A stretch of 13,869 bases of DNA from Frigididesulfovibrio sp031551885 (GCA_031551885.1 JAVBMX010000040.1:1-13869); one strand, 5' to 3'; shown: positions 1 to 6,610, counted from the first letter of the stretch. Numbers and translations are program-made. Notes: generated by a model not told the origin, from the letters alone.

Positions 1-83
1 CTGCCGGGGTCTTCAACCTTGCCCGGCAAGGCGTCCTTTATCCGCTCCCACTGGTCATCGCGCAAAGCATGTCGGCGTTGCAT
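1..83 (-). CDS. IS5-family transposase, N-terminal fragment (partial at window edge)
   Basis: Reading on the minus strand from ATG at 83, the frame stays open to the window edge and encodes about 27 residues beginning MQRRHALRDDQWERIKDALP. This is the typical start of IS5-family DDE transposases (DUF4096 region), where a D-x-x-W-x-x-I/L-x-x-x-L-P pattern precedes the catalytic domain. No catalytic residue is visible because only the first 27 codons are present. A purine-rich stretch (CAGGAGGGC on the minus strand) just upstream of the ATG is a good ribosome binding site. The family call is firm for such a short piece because the motif is distinctive. Whether the element is intact cannot be judged. 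Confidence 0.7.
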   Translation of the reverse strand, partial: MQRRHALRDDQWERIKDALPGKVEDPG

Positions 84-136
84 GGCAGCCCTCCTGCCAT
101 GACCCTAACTCACTTTAAATTGAATGTCGACACAGC
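1..136 (-). mobile_element. End of an IS5-family insertion sequence (runs off the left edge)
   Basis: The window opens inside an insertion sequence whose transposase gene starts at position 83 and reads leftwards out of the window. Between that start codon and about position 136 lies a short noncoding end containing GTCGACATTC on the minus strand. It is followed by CTAG at 137-140, which is a target type used by part of the IS5 family. The boundary is inferred from the point where the interrupted minus-strand gene changes from host-like to IS sequence. The other end, the inverted-repeat partner and the second CTAG copy lie outside the window, so the boundary is accurate only to a few bases. 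Confidence 0.6.
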
Positions 137-876
137 CTAGTAGCGTGTTTATGGCGGATGTATGCAGAAATAACCATTTGAGGAATTCTTTTACAAGCGG
201 CATCAATATTGAATTTTTTAGATTCAATATCCATCGCAAAAATATGTTTTCCTTTAAGAATATGGTCTTCGTCTGGAGCAATATCACACAATGAACTTAT
301 TTCGTATGGAGAAAATAACGCACAGCTACCATCAGACGATGCACATCGGATATGCATATCCCAAAAACCACCCTCTAATGCTCTGATCATATTTTTTTCA
401 TTGAAATTTTTACCTATTTTATATTTCTTTGTGCCAACCAGTGCTGCATGCGTTGCGTAAACTCCATATTTAATAGATAGGTTATAAAAATAAAGTAGCG
501 ATTTATGTGCAATATTATCATTTTTAATCTTCTCTATGAAAACTAAAAACCAATCAAAAGCTTTCTGATCATCACACTTTGATATCTCTGTAATTTTATT
601 AAAAACAGATGATGACCATTCATATAGTGAGTTCTCTATACAATCACTCCCAAATGCATCATGCGCAAGAAAGTCCAATAACAAGTCAATTAATGTAACT
701 ATATTGCTATTCTTTGGCGCGATATAGCCACATTTATATTTTAGCAAATAAAGATATATAGTCTCAAGATGCTTAAAAAATATGGTCTGCTTTTCTGTGA
801 TCGATATATGTCTTATCTTATACTCGTTTAGGATCTTTGAGCTGAGCGTGATGTATTTGGCATAGTCTTCACTCAT
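115..876 (-). pseudogene. Unknown AT-rich gene downstream of the integrase, truncated by the IS insertion
   Basis: The frame begins at ATG 876, inside the last codons of the integrase gene (shared ATGAGTGA, an 8-base overlap), so the two are probably translationally coupled. It encodes 253 residues starting MSEDYAKYITLSSKILNEYK. The product is rich in Lys, Ile and aromatic residues, probably mostly helical, with no signal peptide or membrane segment and no family I recognise. The last seven or so codons, ending RLCRHSI, are written by the IS end at about 136, so the native C-terminus is lost. The gene is clearly more AT-rich than the integrase and the chromosome to the right, which marks it as transferred cargo. 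The frame is otherwise uninterrupted, so a truncated protein could still be made. It could be an element-encoded accessory or defence gene, but nothing in the sequence shows which. Confidence 0.65.
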
Positions 877-2020
877 CACGATCTTCCCATCTGTGTTCCG
901 GCAAAGATTCAAAAATGCCATCAGCCACGTTTGCCGCCCTTTGTAGCGCTTCATCCGCAAGGTGAGCATATCGCTGTGTCATCTGCGGGCTCCCGTGGGT
1001 CAGCAGTTTCTGCAGGGTATACAGGTCTACCTGCCCGCTGGATGCCAAGAAGGAGGCGAAAGCGTGTCGAAGTCCATGGAGCGGGCGAAAATCTTTGGGG
1101 AGGCCGGCAGCATCCCGTACTCGGCGGGCAATGCGCGAGATCTCTTTGCGCTGTTGTCCGTCTCTCCCTGGAAAAACGAATGGACTGCACGTTTGTTCCA
1201 CCCTTTGCAGAACTTCCCTGGCCGCATTGGATAAGGGGATTCGTTCCGTTTTCCCTTTCTTGGCAGCCTCCCCCCGCAGGGTGATGAAGCCGGAGTCAAA
1301 GTCGATGTCCGTCCACTTTAGGGCCAGAAGTGCGCCTCGGCGCATTCCGGTCGCAAGTGCCAGTCGAATGAGGGCTACTACGCTCTGGTTTGCTTCGGCG
1401 TCCAGAGCTTCCATAAATTTGCCAACCTGCTGCGGTGTAAGCGATTCTGTTTTGAGGTTGTCCACTTTGGGCATCTCAAAATACAGTTGTGAAGCATCCG
1501 GCATATCACAGAGCCCGTTTTTGACGCCAAAGCGAATGATCCGGCGGAGTAGGGCCAGGATATTCAGTACCGTTTGTGGGCTTTTTGTTTTCAGTAAAGT
1601 ATTTCGCAGCGTGCGGATGTCGCTGGTGGTTACTTCAGAGGGAATTTTACCCCCCAAAGATTGCTTGAGGAAGTTGGCAAACCTGCCGTCATCAATCTTG
1701 GTGTTGTTGGTTTTGGGTCGGCCTTCAAGGTACAATGCCCACAGTTTGGCGATTGTGGGGCGGGCACTTTCCTTGGTCTTTTGCTCTCGTACCTCTTTGC
1801 GGGAGAGTCTCTTGCCCTCAATGCGTTCGGCGCGGATGCCGGAAGCCTTGGCTTCAGTCATGTTGTCGGCGTACTGTCTGCCAACCTTTTCCTCGATGAC
1901 CTTGCCGTCTTTTTTGAAGATGATGTAATACACTCGTTCCTCCCCGGCTTTGCCTTTGCGCTCGACAAGCCGGTAGAAGACTCCAGGGTATTTTGTTTTT
2001 TCGCGTTTGAGCGGTGCCAC
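869..2020 (-). CDS. Tyrosine-type site-specific recombinase (integrase)
   Basis: This 383-residue protein integrates and excises the element by strand exchange at a tRNA attachment site. Residues 1-80 form a basic N-terminal arm-binding region. Residues about 88-185 are the SAM-like core-binding domain, and 192-365 the catalytic domain. The full catalytic set is visible: Arg227 (TGMRRGALLAL), Lys257 (KKGKTERIPL), His315 and Arg318 (HGLRHAF), His342 (LLTHGSP) and the nucleophile Tyr351 (QRYAHL). Length and layout are normal for phage- and island-type integrases. The start is GTG at 2020, with AGGGG about six bases upstream. It is the first gene inside the element, 150 bases from the tRNA-Sec fragment and transcribed away from it, and its stop overlaps the start of the next gene. 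It appears intact. Confidence 0.95.
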   Translation of the reverse strand: MAPLKREKTKYPGVFYRLVERKGKAGEERVYYIIFKKDGKVIEEKVGRQYADNMTEAKASGIRAERIEGKRLSRKEVREQKTKESARPTIAKLWALYLEGRPKTNNTKIDDGRFANFLKQSLGGKIPSEVTTSDIRTLRNTLLKTKSPQTVLNILALLRRIIRFGVKNGLCDMPDASQLYFEMPKVDNLKTESLTPQQVGKFMEALDAEANQSVVALIRLALATGMRRGALLALKWTDIDFDSGFITLRGEAAKKGKTERIPLSNAAREVLQRVEQTCSPFVFPGRDGQQRKEISRIARRVRDAAGLPKDFRPLHGLRHAFASFLASSGQVDLYTLQKLLTHGSPQMTQRYAHLADEALQRAANVADGIFESLPEHRWEDRDE

Positions 2021-2034
2021 GTGTTTCCCCTAAA

Positions 2035-2162
2035 ATTTCCAACCGTATTTCCAACCTTAATTTGGAATTTAGGTGAAAAATGGAGAAAAAGCAAATAAGG
2101 TTTTGCGGGCTTATTGCTTATGATCACTGCATATATGAATGGGGGTGAAAATGGGTGAAAAT
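2035..2162. repeat. Cluster of short direct repeats, candidate integrase arm-type sites
   Basis: ATTTCCAACC occurs twice in direct orientation at 2035-2044 and 2047-2056. GGGTGAAAAT occurs twice in exact tandem at 2143-2152 and 2153-2162, directly beside the attachment core. A near copy (AGGTGAAAAAT) lies at 2071-2081 over the predicted integrase promoter. Tyrosine integrases bind such short repeats through their N-terminal domain, and the clustering between the integrase gene and the tRNA fragment fits that role. The repeats are seen directly; binding is inferred. Confidence 0.45.
2066..2094 (-). promoter_or_regulatory. Putative sigma-70 promoter for the integrase
   Basis: On the minus strand TTGCTT (2094-2089) and TAAATT (2071-2066) are separated by 17 bases, about 45 bases upstream of the integrase GTG. 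The spacer contains one of the GGTGAAAA-like repeats, so integrase binding there could repress its own gene. The promoter is a match by eye only. Confidence 0.4.
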
Positions 2163-2171
2163 ATAGCTTAA

Positions 2172-2237
2172 TGGTCTTCAAAACCAGTGGACGGTCGAAA
2201 GGTCGTTTGTAGGTTCGACTCCTATACGCTTCCGCCA
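2172..2237 (+). tRNA. selC: 3' fragment of tRNA-Sec (anticodon TCA); attachment site of the element
   Basis: The segment folds as the 3' two thirds of a selenocysteine tRNA. The anticodon arm has loop CTTCAAA with anticodon TCA at 2178-2180 and four pairs (TGGT/ACCA). The long variable arm ACGGTC-GAAA-GGTCGT pairs over six bases with two wobbles, and the T arm has a five-pair stem with loop TTCGACT. The acceptor strand CGCTTCC is followed by G and an encoded CCA at 2235-2237. The matching 5' half, which would begin GGAAGCG, is absent: upstream are the tandem GGGTGAAAAT repeats, and the fifth anticodon pair is already lost. It is therefore a duplicated 3' end left at the distal junction (attR) of an element inserted in selC, with crossover near the anticodon stem. 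It is not expected to make a functional tRNA. Confidence 0.85.
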
Positions 2238-2278
2238 GATATTCTCTCCCAATACGATTCGGCAATAAGCGGTCTCTT

Positions 2279-2324
2279 CGGCTCCTCTTGGTACACCAAG
2301 TGAGGGCACAAGGGCCGTTTTTTT
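2279..2324 (+). terminator. Rho-independent terminator of the original selC transcript
   Basis: A stem forms from CGGC/GCCG at the base, CCTC/GAGG above it and TTGGT/ACCAA around a two-base loop, with a small bulge and an internal loop. A run of seven T follows at 2318-2324. It lies about 40 bases downstream of the tRNA CCA end, the expected place for a terminator serving the tRNA gene before integration. Confidence 0.5.
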
Positions 2325-2572
2325 ATGCCGCCTCCTTTCTCAGCCTGCCGCCTCTCAAGGGAAAAAACGAAGCGACCGGGCACGCGCCCAGTAGGGCGAG
2401 CGGCCGGACCCATGCGTGGGGCACTTGACCGTAAAGAAGATGCGGAGTATTTTTCAAAAAATGGAACATCGTAACACAATTCGGAATTAAGTCTAAAAAA
2501 CAACCGCAACGTCTCGAAGCGCCTACACCAACGTTTGCGGCGGCGGGCTTTTCTCGGCAGCCTTGAGCACTT

Positions 2573-2603
2573 TTGGATTTCCGTTCGACAAGAATCGTAT
2601 AAT
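2573..2603 (+). promoter_or_regulatory. Putative promoter of the aconitase X operon
   Basis: A perfect TATAAT lies at 2598-2603, 65 bases upstream of the first start codon. The best -35 candidate is TTGGAT at 2573-2578, with a long 19-base spacer. The -10 box is convincing; the -35 is weak, so an activator may be needed. Confidence 0.4.
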
Positions 2604-2668
2604 TTTTTCTCAACTATGTGGTGCACTGCAGCCCAAAGCGGAATGCCAACCGTCAAGGAGTGCCATAT

Positions 2669-3925
2669 ATGAAACTCACCGATTACGACAAAGCGCTGCT
2701 TAACGGCGACCACGGCGAGGCCGCCCGCATCGGCATGCGGGTGCTGGTGGACATGGCCGAAAACATGGGCGCCGAAGAGATGATCTCCGTTTCCATGGTC
2801 CACGACGACAGCGCCTGGTTCGAGGGGCTGGCCGGCCTGGAATTCGCCGAGCATTTGCTGCGGCTGGGCGGCCGGTTCGTGGTGCCGACATCGCTGAACT
2901 CCTGTCTGATGGATTTGGAAAATTGGCAGGCCCTGCGCTTCGACCCCGATCTCTACATCATCCACAAACGTATTGAAGCCGCCCACACCGGCCTGGGCGC
3001 GGCCGGCTCCTGGACCTGCGCGCCGTACTTTGCCGGTTTTGTGCCTCGTTTCGGCGAACAGGTTGCCTGGGCCGAATCCAACGCCACAGCCTACGTCAAC
3101 TCAATCATCGGAGCCCGCACCGAACGCTACGCCGGACTGATGGACCTCTGCGCCGCCCTCACCGGCCGGGTGCCCTACCGGGGGCTGCATCGGCCGGAAA
3201 ATCGCCGGGCCACGGTACTCTTGCGGCTGGAAGGCATCAAAGACGAATATTTCTTGGAAGACTCCATCTATGACTGCCTGGGGTACATCCACGGCGAGAC
3301 GGTGGGCGACCGCATCGGGGCCATGGAGGGCTTGCCGGCTTGGAGCAAGGTCGACGGTTTGAAGCGCTTCAGCGCGACGGCAGCTTCTTCCGGCGGAGTG
3401 GGGCTGTTCCACCTCATCGGCCTGACCCCGGAAGCCCACACCCGGGAAATGGCCTTTCACGGCCAAAAACCGGTGGATGAGGTCGTGGTCACCCTGAAGA
3501 CCCTCAAAGACGTTCAGGAGCGCCTCAGCCCCGGCCGGCCCCAAGAAATCAACATGATCAACACCGGCTGCCCGCATCTCTCCTACGCCGAGTGCGTGGA
3601 GCTGCTGCGGCTGTTCAACGGCCGACGGGTCAAGCCGGGTATTGAGTTCTGGGCCTATACCAACCGGTCCAACAAGAAGCATATGCAGGACTGCGGCCTG
3701 TATGAAGCGCTCAGCCGCTGCGGAGTCAAAATTTTCACCGACGGCTGCCCGATGGCCAGCCCCTGGCACAACTGGGGCTTCACGGGCCTGATGAGCAACT
3801 CCGGCAAATTCTGCACCTACTGTTATTCTTACAGCGGCATGCATCCGGTTCACGGCAGCCTTTCCGATTGCGTGGAAACCGCCGTGAACGGCAACCTGAC
3901 AAGGAGCCGGAAGCCATGGTCGTAA
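2669..3925 (+). CDS. Aconitase X catalytic (large) subunit, putative cis-3-hydroxy-L-proline dehydratase
   Basis: This 418-residue protein belongs to the aconitase X family (DUF521), iron-sulfur hydro-lyases that pair with a small swivel subunit. Characterised bacterial members dehydrate cis-3-hydroxy-L-proline to 1-pyrroline-2-carboxylate; characterised archaeal members are phosphomevalonate dehydratases. Family signatures include the N-terminal LTDYDKALLNGDHGEAARIGM, VPTSLNSCLMD (72-82) and the hallmark AWAESNATAYVNSIIGARTE (133-152). Candidate cluster ligands are Cys117, Cys301 (TGCPH) and Cys360 (DGCPM). The C-terminal NSGKFCTYC (377-385) has an unusual extra cysteine pair where most relatives have small or aromatic residues. 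The ATG at 2669 is chosen because AAGGAG sits eight bases upstream and the family starts here; an in-frame upstream extension has no such support. The stop overlaps the small-subunit gene. Family is certain; substrate is inferred. Confidence 0.9.
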   Translation: MKLTDYDKALLNGDHGEAARIGMRVLVDMAENMGAEEMISVSMVHDDSAWFEGLAGLEFAEHLLRLGGRFVVPTSLNSCLMDLENWQALRFDPDLYIIHKRIEAAHTGLGAAGSWTCAPYFAGFVPRFGEQVAWAESNATAYVNSIIGARTERYAGLMDLCAALTGRVPYRGLHRPENRRATVLLRLEGIKDEYFLEDSIYDCLGYIHGETVGDRIGAMEGLPAWSKVDGLKRFSATAASSGGVGLFHLIGLTPEAHTREMAFHGQKPVDEVVVTLKTLKDVQERLSPGRPQEINMINTGCPHLSYAECVELLRLFNGRRVKPGIEFWAYTNRSNKKHMQDCGLYEALSRCGVKIFTDGCPMASPWHNWGFTGLMSNSGKFCTYCYSYSGMHPVHGSLSDCVETAVNGNLTRSRKPWS

Positions 3926-4335
3926 TACCCGCCAAGCCTGTGGTCAAAGGCCCGGTTGAGGCCGAGGTTTTGTTTTCCCGCAGCCCCATCAGCTTCATCG
4001 GCGGGGTCGACCCGCAGACCGGGATCATCCGCGATCCGCTCAATGATTGCCTGGGGAAATCCATGGCGGACAAAGTTTACATTTTTCCCTTCGGCAAGGG
4101 CTCCAGCGGGGCCGGGCTGGTGCTGCTGGAACTGGCCCGGGTGGGCAAAGCCCCGCTGGCCATGATCAACCTACGCACCGATTCGGTGCTCCTGACCGGC
4201 CCCTTGATTTGTCGCGAGTTTTATCAAAAGCTCATCGCCGTGGTGAACGTCGATGAAGCGGGCATGAATCAACTGGCCACGGCCAAAAGAGTCACAATAG
4301 ACGCCGAGGGCGCGTCCATCACGATTCTTCAATAG
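3916..4335 (+). CDS. Aconitase X small (swivel-domain) subunit
   Basis: This 139-residue protein is the DUF126 subunit that completes the aconitase X active site. It shows the family segments SFIGGVDPQTGIIRD (26-40) and PFGKGSSGAGLVLLEL (58-73). The serines at 63-64 in the GKGSSGAG loop correspond to the conserved small-subunit serine region involved in catalysis. Length is typical for the stand-alone form; in other lineages the domain is fused to the large subunit. The start is ATG 3916, 10 bases inside the end of the large-subunit gene (shared ATGGTCGTAA), with AAGGAG about ten bases upstream. The overlap implies coupled, near-equal synthesis of the two chains. It lacks a signal peptide and should be cytoplasmic. 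Confidence 0.92.
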   Translation: MVVIPAKPVVKGPVEAEVLFSRSPISFIGGVDPQTGIIRDPLNDCLGKSMADKVYIFPFGKGSSGAGLVLLELARVGKAPLAMINLRTDSVLLTGPLICREFYQKLIAVVNVDEAGMNQLATAKRVTIDAEGASITILQ

Positions 4336-4603
4336 CCGCTCCCGGTTCGGGGCGCTGCTTTCCTTTCGGTTGTTCATACCGGCCACCCGAGAGCGATTTC
4401 AAAATGAAATTGCCCAGGCGGTCATATTACCGGCGGCCCCCCGAACGAGCCGCAAGCGTGCCGCCGGCCGGCTGGACCGCAACGCTTTTCTGAACGTGAA
4501 CGTTACGACTCGAACAGCTTACGCATTCCTGTTTTCCGTAGCGGGGCTGTCGGAGCAAAGCAACTTTTTGTTCTCATCTCCACAAAAACGGCAGGGAAAA
4601 ATT
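4336..4603 (+). other. Intergenic leader of the lyase gene
   Basis: The 268 bases between the aconitase X small subunit and the lyase contain a GC-rich hairpin right after the stop (CGC-T-CCCG/CGGG-GCG, 4337-4354) followed only by a loosely T-rich stretch. They also contain a 12-base palindrome AACGTGAACGTT at 4493-4504 and a GGAGCAAAGCAACTTT motif at 4552-4567. An in-frame extension of the lyase reads back through here but has no homology and no better start. The gap suggests either a long mRNA linker or a second promoter with an operator; neither is proven. Confidence 0.4.
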
Positions 4604-5482
4604 ATGTTGCAAGGTATTTGCGTCGCCATCTGCACCACCTTCGACAAGACGACTCAGGAGTTTGATGAAAAGGCCTATCTGAAGCACCTGGACAGGATGA
4701 TTGAAGCCGGCGTGCATATCGTGGCCGTCTGCGGCGGCACCGGTGAATTCGCGCATCTGGAGGTGGAAGAGCGCCGCCGCATCGCGGAAGTCACAGCCAA
4801 GCATATCGAAGGCAAGGCGCAACTCATTGTTCAGACCTCGGCGGCGCGTACCAAGCATGCCGTGGAAGCCTCGAAGCACGCCGAAGGCGTGGGGGTCGCC
4901 GCTGTTCTGGTGCTTCCGGCCATTTTCGAAGGGGCCGACGCGGAGGGGGTTTTCAAGCATTATGAAACCATCGGCAAGGCCGTAAAAACCCCGATCATGG
5001 CTTACAATATTCCGCAAAGCTCCGGCTTCGACATCACCCCGGAATATTATAAGCGCCTTTGCGACGGCATCCCGTCTGTGCAGTACATCAAAGACAGCAC
5101 CGGCGATCTCATGCGGATCGAGCGGCTCATAGCCCAGGGCGCCAATGTGTTCAACGGCTGCGACTATTTCCCCCTATATGCCCTTATGGCCGGAGCGGCG
5201 GGTTGCTTCTGGGGCGGAGCCAACGTCATGCCCAAGGAGGCGGTGCAACTCTATAACCTGACCACTCAGGGCCGGTTGGTGGAAGCCAACGAGCTCTGGA
5301 AGAAGATGAAAGCCGCCAATATGTTCCTCTGGAACAACATGTACAACCCTTCGGTCAAGGCCGCCACCCGGCTCAGAGGCAACGATATCGGAGAGTGCCG
5401 CCTGCCCGTCCTGCCTCTCACGGCGGAAAAGGTTGCGGAGTTGGAAAAGGCGCTCGCGCCCTTGGGAGCTCTTTCTCAATAA
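4604..5482 (+). CDS. DapA/NanA-family Schiff-base lyase or deaminase
   Basis: This 292-residue TIM-barrel enzyme belongs to the dihydrodipicolinate synthase / N-acetylneuraminate lyase superfamily, which acts through a lysine imine on pyruvate-like substrates. The Schiff-base lysine is Lys163 (QYIKDSTGD), the proton-relay tyrosine Tyr134 (AYNIP), and the carboxylate-binding loop GGTGE is at 44-48. After YNIP the sequence is QSSG rather than the arginine-bearing loop of true DapA, and YNIPxxSG is closer to the neuraminate-lyase type. A lysine-biosynthetic role is therefore unlikely. In hydroxyproline degradation a family member deaminates 1-pyrroline-4-hydroxy-2-carboxylate, a plausible role here given the flanking aconitase X and ProC-like genes. 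A retro-aldol reaction is the alternative. The start ATG 4604 follows a modest CAGGGA ribosome site and matches family length. Confidence 0.88.
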   Translation: MLQGICVAICTTFDKTTQEFDEKAYLKHLDRMIEAGVHIVAVCGGTGEFAHLEVEERRRIAEVTAKHIEGKAQLIVQTSAARTKHAVEASKHAEGVGVAAVLVLPAIFEGADAEGVFKHYETIGKAVKTPIMAYNIPQSSGFDITPEYYKRLCDGIPSVQYIKDSTGDLMRIERLIAQGANVFNGCDYFPLYALMAGAAGCFWGGANVMPKEAVQLYNLTTQGRLVEANELWKKMKAANMFLWNNMYNPSVKAATRLRGNDIGECRLPVLPLTAEKVAELEKALAPLGALSQ

Positions 5483-5493
5483 ATCTTTTGCCA

Positions 5494-5519
5494 CCGGCTT
5501 CGTCATCCGGCTCTTTTTT
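5494..5519 (+). terminator. Weak possible terminator after the lyase gene
   Basis: A four-pair CCGG/CCGG stem with a nine-base loop (5494-5510) is followed by CTC and six T at 5514-5519, a few bases after the lyase stop. The stem is too short for confidence, but the T run is well placed. Confidence 0.3.
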
Positions 5520-5523
5520 GCTT

Positions 5524-5597
5524 CGGCGCATCCCGGGCCTCGCCCCTTCAGGGCGCGGTCGGAAGGTCTCCGTCGTCCATTCCGCTTTCCTGTGGAG
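5524..5597. repeat. Dispersed intergenic repeat, copy A
   Basis: This GC-rich stretch starts CGGCGCAT and contains CCTCGCCC, GTCGGAAG and CGTCCAT in the same order and spacing as a second stretch at 10357-10430. Both contain small hairpins and end in a short imperfect stem. Two copies in unrelated intergenic regions indicate a dispersed element rather than a gene. It codes for nothing recognisable. Confidence 0.55.
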
Positions 5598-5705
5598 TGA
5601 ACTCCGGTCGAAAATCGGAAGAGTGCACTCCTGGAAAAAAGGGCCGGATTCCTTGCTCTTGGAGCAAAATCTTTGCGTTGGAAACAGCTCTTCTGTAAGT
5701 GCGGT

Positions 5706-5739
5706 TTGAATTTTTCAAGACCGGCAGTATGACGTCATA
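5706..5739 (+). promoter_or_regulatory. Putative promoter and palindromic operator of the ProC-like gene
   Basis: TTGAAT at 5706-5711 and TATGAC at 5728-5733 with a 16-base spacer form a candidate promoter. The -10 box is the left half of a perfect 12-base palindrome, TATGACGTCATA (5728-5739). A dimeric repressor bound there would block RNA polymerase. The ribosome site GGGAGGA follows at 5744, so the leader would be very short. The palindrome is seen; promoter and operator functions are inferred. Confidence 0.4.
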
Positions 5740-5756
5740 ATGTGGGAGGAATGCAC

Positions 5757-6596
5757 ATGAGCACTGCTTCGTTGCCGGCTTCCGTCGGTATAATCGGCTA
5801 CGGCAGCATGGGGTCGGCCTTGGCAAAGGCCATGGCCCGCACAGAACCGGTACGCGGCAAATTCTCCCTTTGCGTTCTGGCCCGCAGCAACAAAAAGCCG
5901 GCGGCCGAAGCGGCGCGTGACATCGTGTTTGTCGACTCCCTGCGGGAACTTGTGGAGCGTTCGTCAATCGTCCTTGTTGCGGTGATGCCTGAGGGCGTCG
6001 AGCAGCTCACCCGCGACATCGTTGCCTGCCTGCCTGCCAACGCCCAACCCCGCGATAAACTGCTCATATCCGTTGCCGCAGGCGTTCCCCTGGCGCTTTT
6101 GTCTTCGATTGCGGGGGATAAGCTCGCCGTGGCCAGGGTCATGCCCAATACCCTGGTGGAAGTGGGGCGGGGCTTGTTCGGCGTGTGCCTGACGCCGGAG
6201 GTTGCCGCCAAACAAAAAGACCTGATCGACTCTCTGTTCGGCGGCCTGGGCAAGGTGATCCATTTGCCCGAGGAGGCCATGAACTCCTTCACCTCGCTGG
6301 CCGGCTGCGGTCCCGGTTTTCTCTTTCACCTTATGGACGGCCTGTGCGAGGCCGGCGTCAGCGTCGGCTTGTCCCGGGAAGCTTCGCGCATCATCGCCAT
6401 TGAGCTGATGGGCGGTTGCGCCCGTTTGGCCGAAGTTACCGGCAAGCACCCGGTCCTTTTGCGCGAGCAAGGCACATCGCCCGCCGGCATGACCATAGCC
6501 GGGCTCAATCTGCTTGACCGCACCGGCGTGCGCGGCCACCTCATCGAGGCCGTGAAAACGGCCAGGGACCAGGGAAAAGCCATGGATGCGCAGTGA
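5757..6596 (+). CDS. Divergent pyrroline-5-carboxylate reductase (ProC) family protein
   Basis: This 279-residue protein has the P5C reductase layout: an N-terminal NAD(P)-binding fold with GYGSMG at 14-19, the signature VMPNTLVEVGRGLFG (128-142), and the helical dimerisation domain from about 170. Typical ProC reduces 1-pyrroline-5-carboxylate to proline. Here two substrate-site signatures are altered: the usual SGSGPAY reads AGCGPGF (182-188), and the usual VTSPGGTT reads GTSPAGMT (239-246). That suggests a different cyclic imine or relaxed specificity. Next to an aconitase X that should make 1-pyrroline-2-carboxylate, reduction of that imine to proline is an attractive but unproven role. 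ATG 5757 is chosen because GGGAGGA lies six bases upstream; a GTG and an ATG slightly earlier sit on or before that site. Confidence 0.88.
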   Translation: MSTASLPASVGIIGYGSMGSALAKAMARTEPVRGKFSLCVLARSNKKPAAEAARDIVFVDSLRELVERSSIVLVAVMPEGVEQLTRDIVACLPANAQPRDKLLISVAAGVPLALLSSIAGDKLAVARVMPNTLVEVGRGLFGVCLTPEVAAKQKDLIDSLFGGLGKVIHLPEEAMNSFTSLAGCGPGFLFHLMDGLCEAGVSVGLSREASRIIAIELMGGCARLAEVTGKHPVLLREQGTSPAGMTIAGLNLLDRTGVRGHLIEAVKTARDQGKAMDAQ

Positions 6597-6610
6597 GGGA
6601 ACACCGAACA

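Larger units (their letters stand above)
2238..2668. other. Noncoding interval between the attachment site and the aconitase X genes
   Basis: This 430-base stretch is original chromosome just downstream of selC. It holds a probable tRNA terminator near its left end and a TATAAT box near its right end. Reading frames here run on the minus strand across gene starts, lack ribosome binding sites and have Arg/Gly-rich low-complexity products. I see no gene. Confidence 0.6.

Noticed and set aside
2130..2237. Complete tRNA-Sec gene
   Set aside because: No 5' acceptor strand (GGAAGCG) or D arm is present upstream of the anticodon arm; tandem repeats occupy that place.
2222..2986. 254-codon minus-strand frame from the tRNA fragment into the aconitase X gene
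   Set aside because: It crosses a terminator, a promoter and the start of a real gene, and its product is low-complexity.
3101..3853. 250-codon minus-strand frame within the aconitase X large-subunit gene
   Set aside because: It mirrors a strongly conserved gene and shows no family motif of its own.
4370..4603. N-terminal extension of the lyase to an upstream in-frame start
   Set aside because: The extra 78 residues have no similarity to the family, contain palindromes typical of regulatory DNA, and would make the protein far longer than its relatives.
4604..5482. Annotation as dihydrodipicolinate synthase (dapA)
   Set aside because: The loop after YNIP lacks the arginine of true DapA and has the neuraminate-lyase-like SG instead. 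The neighbours are not lysine biosynthesis genes.
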